Of a DNA stretch of 64,000 bases, positions 10,219-22,476 are shown piece by piece (positions within the stretch are counted from its first letter, which is position 1; each line of letters opens with the position of its first letter). The translations under genes and the position numbers were made by a program. The notes under the pieces are model-generated. The model made no database searches. It was not told where the DNA came from and worked only from the letters and a program-made list of their open reading frames with translations. The stretch comes from Odontesthes bonariensis (Eukaryota > Chordata > Actinopteri > Atheriniformes > Atherinopsidae): NCBI RefSeq assembly GCF_027942865.1, contig NC_134516.1:24387322-24451321 (forward strand), written 5' to 3'.

Positions 10219-12189
10219 CTTCTGATTGTAGTATTAGGAGATAACCTAAGTGTACTTAAGATGTTAACCAGCAAACAAGGCCTGAGTTCATTCAACCTTA
10301 AAGACTTCCGACTCTGCTTAATCCATCCTTCATTTGAAATCAAAAACACGATAACCTCAACTGAGATGACTTTGATGTAAGATTCAAACATAGAGAGTTG
10401 TTCGATTTGATGAGTAAATACTGGAACAAGTGAGCATGCAAAAAAAAAAAAAAACATACTGATCTCCCGGAGACTCAGAATTAAATATAATAAAAAATGA
10501 TCAAAGTCTAATCTTTCTTGAATTGTTTAAAACACTGGTTACTGCTTCAGCTCCGTTTTGTGTTGTTTTTATGATAGTTTATGCCCCCACGAAAGAATTG
10601 ATTAAGCTGAAAGTAAAACTCCATGCTTTAGTTTTGCATAAAGACCTTATAAATGTACACTTTATGCCCACCAAACTCTTGTATGCTCTTAGATTTTACA
10701 TGAATGTAACCTTAAAACCAATACTAATATTATTCTTAAGCTTGATTTGTAAAATATTTTGAACATGAACAACTTTTCTTGATCTTATGTACTAGTACTT
10801 TGTAGATCTTAAATCAACTTAAGCTGAAGGCGCTAGCCAAATTCTTTAACCCCATTTCCCCACCTTGGTTTATTTAAGACAACTACGTATTTATCTTAAA
10901 CAGAATACCGGCACACAACCGGTTCTAGTCTGGAATAGCTACTGTAGTGGATTTTTTTTTTTAAATTTATTTTTATCAAGTGAGTAAGAAGACTACTCAG
11001 ATAATAACAAGACAAAATCCAGATTTTGTCTTTCCTTATATTTATTCAAAGGCATAATATAGCATCAAAGAACAAATAAGGCTCCTCTGTTCTATTTCTA
11101 AGATAAGATAGGTGTCTCTTTATAACCCCCTAGAGTTAATCTCCCCAGAAAGTATCAACCATAAACCCCTCCCTCTGTCTTCCCTCACTGACCACTGAAG
11201 ACAGGCAACACAGACCACTCTGTAAAATCAATATTAAAGGTGATATTTAAAAAGCGAAACGTTATTTCATTTAACTAAAAGAGGGCAGGAGGGTTAAATT
11301 AACCACACAATATTAAATATTCTGCATCTAATGATTAATTTCTCACATCTTTGAATTACTACTCGTGCGAACATTTCATGACACAGAAAATGTATCCTAA
11401 ATTGTATATCCAACCAACATGAAAATTCCATTCACTGCAGATGATGGCAGGAATAACCAGTGTTTCAATCTTATTCTACTTTTTATTACCATTACCATTA
11501 TTTTATAACCAAAGACAAACTATGCCTTTCAACAAATTTAAAAACTAGACTGGATACAAATTAGCACGTTCACCAAATGCAGTCTAAAACAGCAATCAAA
11601 GAGACGATAGATTAATTTCAGTAGTTGGGTATAGGGAGACTTTCCAATAAAGAATATCAATTTGCTATCTGGAGGGAGCAACAATGGATATAAATCAGTT
11701 AATTTACGTGTTGAGGGTCGACTAAGATAAAAGAATCCTAGTTTTTCCCCGTTGTTCTTAATATCTGACCATCCCACACCTGGACTCAAAATAGTGTCAC
11801 ATGATGTGGAAAGTTTGAAATGCAATGAAATTACACACAAACTGTTAGACTGGTATTCAGCATCCGAGCCAATGTCCCACAGTTAAACCAAAGAGTGGCA
11901 GCGTTCATTCTGCAGAGGTCACCAGCCCATCACAGGGCCACCCAGAGACAAATAAGACAAAAAACCATTCACGCTCACTTATTGCATTAATTCATTTTCT
12001 TTGCATTTATTGATCTCTATAATCTTTTAAGCAACTGATGTGTATGGTTGATATTTTAGAAAAATCTGCTCTCCATACTCTACTGGAGTATTATTTTTTC
12101 TCCTACTTTTACTTCAGTACATATTTTCAACGAGTTTAGTACTTTTACTCCGATACATTTTTATGTGCTGCATCGTTACTCGTTATTAT

Positions 12190-12226
<37 letters not shown>

Positions 12227-12808
12227 CGTACATTCATTCATGCACAAACACACCCACACGCATACAAACACGCAAATATGCATATAAAAGCACACACAGA
12301 GAAACACACAAGCATGCACATAGTTTAAGAAGGGGAAAAGTTGTAGAGAAAAAAAAGCACAAGCAGGAAAGAGAGGGGGAGGATGCTTTAAATGGAGAGG
12401 GGACATGCTTGATCTGTTTGTTCACAAAGAGTTAAGCCCAATGTTTTCAGGTGTTCTAGTCACTTTTTGTTTTTACATGACATTTGTATTTGTGTGTATT
12501 TGTATGTGGCCTACTGGCCTTGAGATTTTTTTAACAAGTTGAAAGAAAATGACAAGGATGAAAAGAAAATGTGTAATGTGTGAAGTGATGGGAGATGCTT
12601 TAAAGGGGGAAGGGACATACTTGCCAATACATATTCTTTTATTCAAAAGAGTTAAAGGCATGGTTGGTAATCCTGTTCAGAAACACATTTTGTAATACTG
12701 GGTGAAATGGTCCGTCTGTCCTGAGAGAAATCTATACAAGATGTATTTAGAAAAAGGGACGAAAATAATCAGACCTCTGTGGCAGCTGCAGGACTGAGAA
12801 AAAGCTGA

Positions 12809-12845
12809 CCAATCCGAGATCAGCGTCCCGCTGATCTCGGATTGG
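12809..12845. repeat. Perfect 17-bp-stem hairpin
   Basis: CCAATCCGAGATCAGCG is followed by the 3-nt loop TCC and its exact reverse complement. The mirrored copy in the right arm is at 16367-16403. It may be the junction of two inverted elements, since ORF and repeat content changes on either side. Function is unknown. Confidence 0.85.
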
Positions 12846-13611
12846 AGCGCCTACAAAAACCAATCAGATGCCTCTGCTTTCTGCCTACGCCCCCCTCTAT
12901 CGGCTCCCTGCTCCGTGTGCGCATGCGGTTCTACCGGCTTTGGATGAAGCACTGACGGAATGGGGAGGGGGGGGTGGAGCTTAGAGGAGGGGACACTTTC
13001 GAATCTTGCTAGCTCTCTTGCTAGCTCTCTAGGATTACCTACCATAGCTTTAAGCTCAATGTATTTAGGTGCTCTTGTACATTCCGCTGTACTGCTGTTA
13101 CAGCCAAACATTTTGAATAATATAAACAATTTGATTTTCAAACTTTCGACCGATTTCTTTAATAACTACACTACACAATGCTTTTACTTTCAGTGCTTGA
13201 GTAGTAATTTTAAAAATAAACTACTTGCAATACTTAAGTACAAAACATGTTTAATACTTTAATACCTCCACTTAAGTACGGTGCTTATAGATGATGATAA
13301 AAAGACAAAAAGAAGAAAGAAAAAAAAAAAAAAAAAAAAAAAGTTTAAAAAAAAACAAGTTCATAATCAATCAATTCCAATATTTCCTGAACATAATGAG
13401 ATTCAAAATGGATGCCACCTGATTACGTCATAATATGCAAATTAGATCAATAATTTCATACCCCACATAAACTATGGATCATGGGCAACATTTTTCTAAT
13501 GTACAGTAGGCATCTATCTTTAAACCCCTTTCAGCCACCAGCTTTTTGAAATATTAATGTCAAAATCCAGTATTAAAAAAAAAATAAATAAATCTTGGTG
13601 CCTAAAGGCTT

Positions 13612-13654
13612 AATATTGCAACATTCCAAAATAATGGACCTGAATCCGACTTAA
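13612..13654 (+). repeat. 43-bp direct repeat inside the left arm, second copy
   Basis: Identical to 10176-10218. The flanks differ on both sides (upstream CTAAAGGCTT here, GATAAAATAATGTC there), so the repeat is sharply bounded. Confidence 0.85.
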
Positions 13655-14602
13655 AGAGCACTTCTACTTCTACTCAAGTCTGAATCGTTTGTACTTTATA
13701 CATGTATGGTTCTAACACTTTATTCTTTTTTCCTGAAATAGTTGAAAAGATCGATTCAAATGACTAGTTATTTAGGAAGCTGCAGTTTAGGGTGCTGTTA
13801 AACTTTTACAGCGTACTTTTATCGCCCAGCAAAAAAACATCTAGCGTGTTTCATGAATGATGGACTGACTCTGCGTCAGTAGCCTACTATTAGCCTAAGC
13901 TGCGTTAGAGCGCAAAGGTGATCCGTTTAAATGTCAAATGCTATCTTCATGTAGCCTGCACCTTTAACTGAACATTGTCAACTACATCTACACTAACCCA
14001 GTTATCAAAAAGCCCAGGTTTCTTTACACTGTTTCTTGGTAATCAGTCAAGATCAGCTGTAAATCAGCCCCACACAGAGCCATAGTAACACAGCAGCAGA
14101 GCAGTTAAAGAAACCAAGAAATCTATCCGCAGTCCAGGAGGCTGGAGTCGGTTTGGAAGATACATTTATTACTACCCAGCAAAACAGTCAGGAGACCATC
14201 TTATGTAGGCTGCACTTAATATAGAGGAATTACAATGATATGTTTTAAAGAAAGAAAAAATAATAATACCAACCGATCATCCGGTCAGGTCTGTAGGTAG
14301 TTTAGGGGCCCGCACAGTTTTAGATCGAAAATGTGTGGAGAGAGAGCCACCGGGACAGCACTCTGCACATCCGTGGCACTGCATGCGGGGACAGTTTGAC
14401 CAGGCCTCGGTCGGACATCAGAGACCCCTCCCACCCCACCCCCTTCCGTCACGGAAGATTTTACTCTACTCCCCCAAAGGTAAGAGGTTCAACGGCACCA
14501 AAAACAGCAACAGCAGCTTCATCAACCGCGCTAAAATATCAGTTAAGCAGCTTCACCGGGGGATTCTGGAGACACGTTCTAGGGTGATGATGAGGTTACC
14601 GG

Positions 14603-14610
14603 GGGATTCT
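14603..14610. other. Palindrome spacer (8 nt)
   Basis: The unpaired centre GGGATTCT lies between GGTTACCGG and CCGGTAACC. The word ACCGGGGGATTCT spans the centre from 14598 and also occurs in the left arm at about 14557. Microhomology is therefore present at the turning point. Confidence 0.9.
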
Positions 14611-16985
14611 CCGGTAACCTCATCATCACCCTAGAACGTGTCTCCAGAATCCCCCGGTGAAGCTGCTTAACTGATATTTTAGCGCGGTTGATGAAGCTGC
14701 TGTTGCTGTTTTTGGTGCCGTTGAACCTCTTACCTTTGGGGGAGTAGAGTAAAATCTTCCGTGACGGAAGGGGGTGGGGTGGGAGGGGTCTCTGATGTCC
14801 GACCGAGGCCTGGTCAAACTGTCCCCGCATGCAGTGCCACGGATGTGCAGAGTGCTGTCCCGGTGGCTCTCTCTCCACACATTTTCGATCTAAAACTGTG
14901 CGGGCCCCTAAACTACCTACAGACCTGACCGGATGATCGGTTGGTATTATTATTTTTTCTTTCTTTAAAACATATCATTGTAATTCCTCTATATTAAGTG
15001 CAGCCTACATAAGATGGTCTCCTGACTGTTTTGCTGGGTAGTAATAAATGTATCTTCCAAACCGACTCCAGCCTCCTGGACTGCGGATAGATTTCTTGGT
15101 TTCTTTAACTGCTCTGCTGCTGTGTTACTATGGCTCTGTGTGGGGCTGATTTACAGCTGATCTTGACTGATTACCAAGAAACAGTGTAAAGAAACCTGGG
15201 CTTTTTGATAACTGGGTTAGTGTAGATGTAGTTGACAATGTTCAGTTAAAGGTGCAGGCTACATGAAGATAGCATTTGACATTTAAACGGATCACCTTTG
15301 CGCTCTAACGCAGCTTAGGCTAATAGTAGGCTACTGACGCAGAGTCAGTCCATCATTCATGAAACACGCTAGATGTTTTTTTGCTGGGCGATAAAAGTAC
15401 GCTGTAAAAGTTTAACAGCACCCTAAACTGCAGCTTCCTAAATAACTAGTCATTTGAATCGATCTTTTCAACTATTTCAGGAAAAAAGAATAAAGTGTTA
15501 GAACCATACATGTATAAAGTACAAACGATTCAGACTTGAGTAGAAGTAGAAGTGCTCTTTAAGTCGGATTCAGGTCCATTATTTTGGAATGTTGCAATAT
15601 TAAGCCTTTAGGCACCAAGATTTATTTATTTTTTTTTTAATACTGGATTTTGACATTAATATTTCAAAAAGCTGGTGGCTGAAAGGGGTTTAAAGATAGA
15701 TGCCTACTGTACATTAGAAAAATGTTGCCCATGATCCATAGTTTATGTGGGGTATGAAATTATTGATCTAATTTGCATATTATGACGTAATCAGGTGGCA
15801 TCCATTTTGAATCTCATTATGTTCAGGAAATATTGGAATTGATTGATTATGAACTTGTTTTTTTTTAAACTTTTTTTTTTTTTTTTTTTTTTCTTTCTTC
15901 TTTTTGTCTTTTTATCATCATCTATAAGCACCGTACTTAAGTGGAGGTATTAAAGTATTAAACATGTTTTGTACTTAAGTATTGCAAGTAGTTTATTTTT
16001 AAAATTACTACTCAAGCACTGAAAGTAAAAGCATTGTGTAGTGTAGTTATTAAAGAAATCGGTCGAAAGTTTGAAAATCAAATTGTTTATATTATTCAAA
16101 ATGTTTGGCTGTAACAGCAGTACAGCGGAATGTACAAGAGCACCTAAATACATTGAGCTTAAAGCTATGGTAGGTAATCCTAGAGAGCTAGCAAGAGAGC
16201 TAGCAAGATTCGAAAGTGTCCCCTCCTCTAAGCTCCACCCCCCCCTCCCCATTCCGTCAGTGCTTCATCCAAAGCCGGTAGAACCGCATGCGCACACGGA
16301 GCAGGGAGCCGATAGAGGGGGGCGTAGGCAGAAAGCAGAGGCATCTGATTGGTTTTTGTAGGCGCTCCAATCCGAGATCAGCGGGACGCTGATCTCGGAT
16401 TGGTCAGCTTTTTCTCAGTCCTGCAGCTGCCACAGAGGTCTGATTATTTTCGTCCCTTTTTCTAAATACATCTTGTATAGATTTCTCTCAGGACAGACGG
16501 ACCATTTCACCCAGTATTACAAAATGTGTTTCTGAACAGGATTACCAACCATGCCTTTAACTCTTTTGAATAAAAGAATATGTATTGGCAAGTATGTCCC
16601 TTCCCCCTTTAAAGCATCTCCCATCACTTCACACATTACACATTTTCTTTTCATCCTTGTCATTTTCTTTCAACTTGTTAAAAAAATCTCAAGGCCAGTA
16701 GGCCACATACAAATACACACAAATACAAATGTCATGTAAAAACAAAAAGTGACTAGAACACCTGAAAACATTGGGCTTAACTCTTTGTGAACAAACAGAT
16801 CAAGCATGTCCCCTCTCCATTTAAAGCATCCTCCCCCTCTCTTTCCTGCTTGTGCTTTTTTTTCTCTACAACTTTTCCCCTTCTTAAACTATGTGCATGC
16901 TTGTGTGTTTCTCTGTGTGTGCTTTTATATGCATATTTGCGTGTTTGTATGCGTGTGGGTGTGTTTGTGCATGAATGAATGTACG

Positions 16986-17022
<37 letters not shown>

Positions 17023-20000
17023 ATAATAACGAGTAACGATGCAGCACATAAAAATGTATCGGAGTAAAAGTACTAAACTCGTTGAAAATATGTACTGAAG
17101 TAAAAGTAGGAGAAAAAATAATACTCCAGTAGAGTATGGAGAGCAGATTTTTCTAAAATATCAACCATACACATCAGTTGCTTAAAAGATTATAGAGATC
17201 AATAAATGCAAAGAAAATGAATTAATGCAATAAGTGAGCGTGAATGGTTTTTTGTCTTATTTGTCTCTGGGTGGCCCTGTGATGGGCTGGTGACCTCTGC
17301 AGAATGAACGCTGCCACTCTTTGGTTTAACTGTGGGACATTGACTCGGATGCTGAATACCAGTCTAACAGTTTGTGTGTAATTTCATTGCATTTCAAACT
17401 TTCCACATCATGTGACACTATTTTGAGTCCAGGTGTGGGATGGTCAGATATTAAGAACAACGGGGAAAAACTAGGATTCTTTTATCTTAGTCGACCCTCA
17501 ACACGTAAATTAACTGATTTATATCCAATGTTGCTCCCTCCAGATAGCAAATTGATATTCTTTATTGGAAAGTCTCCCTATACCCAACTACTGAAATTAA
17601 TCTATCGTCTCTTTGATTGCTGTTTTAGACTGCATTTGGTGAACGTGCTAATTTGTATCCAGTCTAGTTTTTAAATTTGTTGAAAGGCATAGTTTGTCTT
17701 TGGTTATAAAATAATGGTAATGGTAATAAAAAGTAGAATAAGATTGAAACACTGGTTATTCCTGCCATCATCTGCAGTGAATGGAATTTTCATGTTGGTT
17801 GGATATACAATTTAGGATACATTTTCTGTGTCATGAAATGTTCGCACGAGTAGTAATTCAAAGATGTGAGAAATTAATCATTAGATGCAGAATATTTAAT
17901 ATTGTGTGGTTAATTTAACCCTCCTGCCCTCTTTTAGTTAAATGAAATAACGTTTCGCTTTTTAAATATCACCTTTAATATTGATTTTACAGAGTGGCCT
18001 GTGTTGCCTGTCTTCAGTGGTCAGTGAGGGAAGACAGAGGGAGGGGTTTATGGTTGATACTTTCTGGGGAGATTAACTCTAGGGGGTTATAAAGAGACAC
18101 CTATCTTATCTTAGAAATAGAACAGAGGAGCCTTATTTGTTCTTTGATGCTATATTATGCCTTTGAATAAATATAAGGAAAGACAAAATCTGGATTTTGT
18201 CTTGTTATTATCTGAGTAGTCTTCTTACTCACTTGATAAAAATAAATTTAAAAAAAAAAATCCACTACAGTAGCTATTCCAGACTAGAACCGGTTGTGTG
18301 CCGGTATTCTGTTTAAGATAAATACGTAGTTGTCTTAAATAAACCAAGGTGGGGAAATGGGGTTAAAGAATTTGGCTAGCGCCTTCAGCTTAAGTTGATT
18401 TAAGATCTACAAATTACTAGTACATAAGATCAAGAAAAGTTGTTCATGTTCAAAATATTTTACAAATCAAGCTTAAGAATAATATTAGTATTGGTTTTAA
18501 GGTTACATTCATGTAAAATCTAAGAGCATACAAGAGTTTGGTGGGCATAAAGTGTACATTTATAAGGTCTTTATGCAAAACTAAAGCATGGAGTTTTACT
18601 TTCAGCTTAATCAATTCTTTCGTGGGGGCATAAACTATCATAAAAACAACACAAAACGGAGCTGAAGCAGTAACCAGTGTTTTAAACAATTCAAGAAAGA
18701 TTAGACTTTGATCATTTTTTATTATATTTAATTCTGAGTCTCCGGGAGATCAGTATGTTTTTTTTTTTTTTTGCATGCTCACTTGTTCCAGTATTTACTC
18801 ATCAAATCGAACAACTCTCTATGTTTGAATCTTACATCAAAGTCATCTCAGTTGAGGTTATCGTGTTTTTGATTTCAAATGAAGGATGGATTAAGCAGAG
18901 TCTGAAGTCTTTAAGGCTGAATGAACTCAGGCCTTGTTTGCTGGTTAACATCTTAAGTACACTTAGGTTATCTCCTAATACTACAATCAGAAGTTAAGTC
19001 GGATTCAGGTCCATTATTTTGGAATGTTGCAATATTAACATTATTTTATCAGGAATATATGTGAACTGGTTTATTGAAGCTTTTGAAGAGCAGAGTCTAT
19101 TGTTATACACTTTCACTTTTGACTTGGGGGTATTCAAATGCTATATTCTGTCTCTGCTAGAAGAGTGACTTACCGTTATCTCCAAATCATTCTTTCTAAG
19201 CCTGTAGTTGTCAGAGGTCGTACCCTGTTCTCATGAGAACATACTTAGTGCCTCTGTGACTAAACTGTTCATTCAAGCAGGTGATGGTGATCATTTCCCC
19301 TGTGTGGAAAATAAAATTCTAAAGTTTATTAAATGTTGACTTTAATTTTAATCACAAGGGAACATCTATCTCTTTACACTTGTGATCAGTTCTGATCACT
19401 TTGTGGGTAACTTAGCAATCAGTTGTTTTAGGAACATGTTGCACTCTGTTTTAAAAAACTTTATTTTGACTGTAGTTTATTTCTCTGCATGTCGTTAGGA
19501 GGTTTTTTTTTTCTTTTACATCTGCTTTTTTTTTTCAATATTTATTTTTTATTTTTATTTTTTTAACTTAAATCATTCTTAATATCAACTCTAAACATCC
19601 CTAGGAGATCTACTTCTGGGTTGTTGCACAACACTCGTCGTAACTCTCGAAATTCCTGCCGCAGCTGATGCACTGTCTACAATGGATGAATAAGGGTTTT
19701 TTTTTTTGTTTGTTTTTTTGTTTTGTAAGCTTTTATTCACCCCGGGTTAGTTAAAAGGTGTACAGACTCCTATTTAGAAGTAGCCTACCTGAAGAAGGCT
19801 GACAAATCTGTCTGGTTTAGTATTTGCTCTCAGATGAAGTTTCCCTGAGATTCAACACTTAGAAAACTGTCAGCACTCCTGAAAACTTAGTTGTTTGTCT
19901 CTGGCTGTGTGTGTGTGATTACCTTTATTAATAATAAATTGCATTGAATACAGCAGATCATATTGAATATAGCTAATTAAATGTTGAGTAAATGTTCTTT

Positions 20001-20107
20001 ACACTGCTCAACTGAAGATAAATAAATCTTTTAGCAGCAAAGTAACATAAAGTATAAGGGGTAACATAAGCCAGTTTATTGAGTTATTCTTGTCCGGTGC
20101 GGATGCA
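14611..20107 (-). repeat. Right arm of giant palindrome (about 5.5 kb)
   Basis: Reverse complement of 9104-14602. By eye I found about ten single-base differences and a 2-bp indel (GACAGTGCGC against GACAGTGC). All lie outside the inner 2.6 kb (left-arm positions below about 11.9 kb). The inner halves gave identical translations wherever ORFs exist, apart from homopolymer length. On this strand around 18085-18175 a TATA-like GGGTTATAAAG is followed by a GAATAAATA signal and a small hairpin (AGACAAAATC/GATTTTGTCT), which resembles LTR promoter and polyadenylation signals. No LTR ends or duplication could be fixed. Confidence 0.95.
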
Positions 20108-21500
20108 GATATACTGTTGGTGTGAGATTACATTAACAGCTCTTTGTGCTTCCTGTTTCAGGGGTTTTCTTGAATAATCTTTTTTTTTTCTTTTTTTTTT
20201 TTTTTTTTGTTGACATTTTTACATAATTACTTTGTTTCTGTAAGAAACAGGGTGAAATTATCACATTGTTCTGTCGTATCAGTGAGGGTTTTTTCTTTTT
20301 TTTTTTTGTTGTTGTTTGTTGTTGTTTGTTTTTTCTCACTATGTTCCTTATCTCATATGAACCAATATCTCATAATTAGCTGGACGTTAAAAAATGAATA
20401 AAGAAAAAGAAGAGTAGGCACACTTTCATTGTCTTATTCAACTGAATGTTTCTATATCTTCTGGTATGTTTGCATAAGACTTTTCCCACCTGTGGTTGTC
20501 TTGTCTCTTAGACCTGCAACGCCTGTAATCTTTCACAACAAGGCTGCTGGATGTGTGCATTTCACCAACATACACAGTCATGCACACACTGCTCTGGGAT
20601 GTCGAAGCTGATAAACACACACGATGAAGGAAACACTGTGACCCTCCCTAACTGACAACTTACCTTCGCATCACTGATCAGATCTGTAAGTAGCTATAAT
20701 TGTTCTTTTACCAAATCACTTTGTATGTCATTGGTAAATTGAAACTTGAAGCAATACCGTAGTGTGTTTGTGTTTACAATGTTTTCCTGACAATGTTCAC
20801 TGTTTTCCTAGGGATAATTAGTGATTATTCACATTGTATACTTGAACTGAGAGAAATAGTGTATTCATGACTAACCCTGAACCACCCATTTTGTCAGGTT
20901 TTCACCATGCCAACAGGAAAGTCACAGCCCGAGATGTATGGGGGTTCTGCCACGGTCTCTTCCTGATATGTTAATTATCAACTGACTGTCCTCTGAATTC
21001 TTATCACACCTCCAACACCCCCAAGTCACCTTACGGGATGAGACTGGAAATTCAGCCTGTTTACTATATTCCTTTTCTCATATGTCTATGTGTGGAATCT
21101 GCACGATATATTTTAGTTTATCTGGACAGTTGCTTGTTTTTAGCTTTTATTTTACGTGAAGTACTTTGAATTGTTTTGTACACGAAATGTGTTTTTTCTT
21201 TCATTCTATCTCACTGCACTAATAACGACACTTTGAAGCCGAATATAGAAAAACCAGGTTCTGACCACCCGCTCTGACTTTAAAATCTTGACAGCTTAAA
21301 CTAAACCATTCCTAAACCATTCCTATTAAAACCCCTAACCCTTTTTTATTTATAAAACACAGAGAAGCAGCATTTAACTGTTACTACTCAAACATATTGA
21401 AACACCCTAACACACACCCCTAACCACCACCAACTGCCACTTGTTATCGCTGACCTCCGTATTTCCCAACCCTTTGATGTGACAGGACATACAGAGGTCA
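20108..21500. other. Unassigned sequence right of the palindrome
   Basis: There are T-rich tracts at 20179-20210 and 20290-20335 and no supported coding region. The short ORFs at 20429-20620 occur on both strands and show no family resemblance. Confidence 0.35.
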
Positions 21501-22440
21501 AAAGGTCACATGTCATAAATCACACTTTTTTGACATAAAGTATTCCCTATATCTCTCTAACAGGAGTCTCTCCAGGACCTTCATGATGTGGGATGTCAGG
21601 GCAACAGGTCTGTAGTCATTGATATCTGAAGGGTGAGTTTTCTTTGGTACCGGAACCAGACAGGATGTCTTCCACAACAGTGGTACCTTCTCTTGGGTCA
21701 AGCTAAGGTTGAAAAGGTGTTGCAGAATCCCACAGAGCTGCTCTGCACAGGCCTTCAGGACTCGGGGGGCTGACACCATCTGGACCTGCAGCCTTGTTCC
21801 GGTTCAGTCTCTCCAACTGCCTCTTCACCTGACTTCTAGAAACAGAAAAGTGGGAGGGGGAGGCAAAGGGGACAGCAGCATCTCCTGATTTTGTTGAAGA
21901 CAAACTAGTGGAAGCAGAAGAATCCATGACTGAGGTGGAGGTGGAGGTGTTACAGGAAAGCTGTGGGTCAGAGGAGGGTGGGATGTCTCTTTGGCTGGGA
22001 ACAGGAGGGGAGGATGGTGAGCTTGTTCCTGAACTGAACCTGTTGAAGAATGTGTTCAGCTCATTTGCTCTGTCCAGACTTCCATCCATCCGATCCTCCC
22101 TCTGCTTGAGGCCTGTGATCTTCTTCATTCCTGACCACACATCTCTGATATTGTTCCTCTGCAGTTTACTCTCAAGCTTCTTTCTATACACCTCTTTGCT
22201 CTCTCTGATCTTGACTTTGAGCTGCTTCTGTATACTCCTCAGTAACTCCCTGTCTCGCTCCCTAAAGGCTCTTTTTTTCTTGTTCAATAGTTCCTTTAGC
22301 TCACTGGTGATCCAGGGTTTGTTATTAGGGAAGCATCTCACTGTTCTGGTGGGGATGGTGTTGTCCACACAGAAGTTTGTGGTCATGTCACACCACTGAA
22401 GTGGAGGAAATGATTTCTTGGTTTGACTCATTTTGCTTGT
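21501..22440 (-). pseudogene. CR1/Rex1-like LINE ORF2 fragment, frameshifted
   Basis: The minus-strand frame from 22431 carries the region between endonuclease and reverse transcriptase: PWITSELKELLNKKKRAF, then LNRNKAAGPDGVSP. After a 1-bp insertion near 21770 the RT start continues in another frame with LVPVPKKTHPSDINDYRPVA and LTSHIMKVLERLLLER. It belongs to the same LINE group as 7390-8465 and 57080-58140. The endonuclease and most of the RT are missing. The right boundary lies just before the piggyBac TTAA. Confidence 0.75.
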
Positions 22441-22476
22441 TGTTTTTAAGAACTTAAAATCAAAATGACTGTTTAA

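Larger units (their letters stand above)
9104..14602 (+). repeat. Left arm of giant palindrome (about 5.5 kb)
   Basis: This arm is matched in reverse complement by 14611-20107. The outermost match is TGCATCC at 9104-9110 with GGATGCA at 20101-20107, and the innermost is ACCGG at 14598-14602 with CCGGT at 14611-14615. Arm lengths differ by 2 bp. The arm is AT-rich and holds a (CA)n tract (12192-12221), an A-run near 13320-13342, a 17-bp hairpin, 43-bp direct repeats, and TE-like fragments near 12063-13290 of the kind found in fish hAT MITEs. No gene was recognised. Its ORFs recur on the other strand of the other arm. Confidence 0.95.

Noticed and set aside
12163-12435. ORF with a long Thr-His run as a coding gene
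   Set aside because: The run is a (CA)n microsatellite translated, and the ORF appears on the other strand in the mirrored arm as well.
14333-14880. ORFs of 84-99 codons on both strands crossing the palindrome centre as possible genes
   Set aside because: They are mirror images of the same DNA, change sequence exactly at the centre and match no family I recognise. Their openness follows from the symmetry and GC content.
17903-18288. A solo LTR in the right palindrome arm (TATA and AATAAA signals)
   Set aside because: Promoter and polyadenylation-like words are suggestive, but no matching TG...CA ends or target duplication could be fixed.
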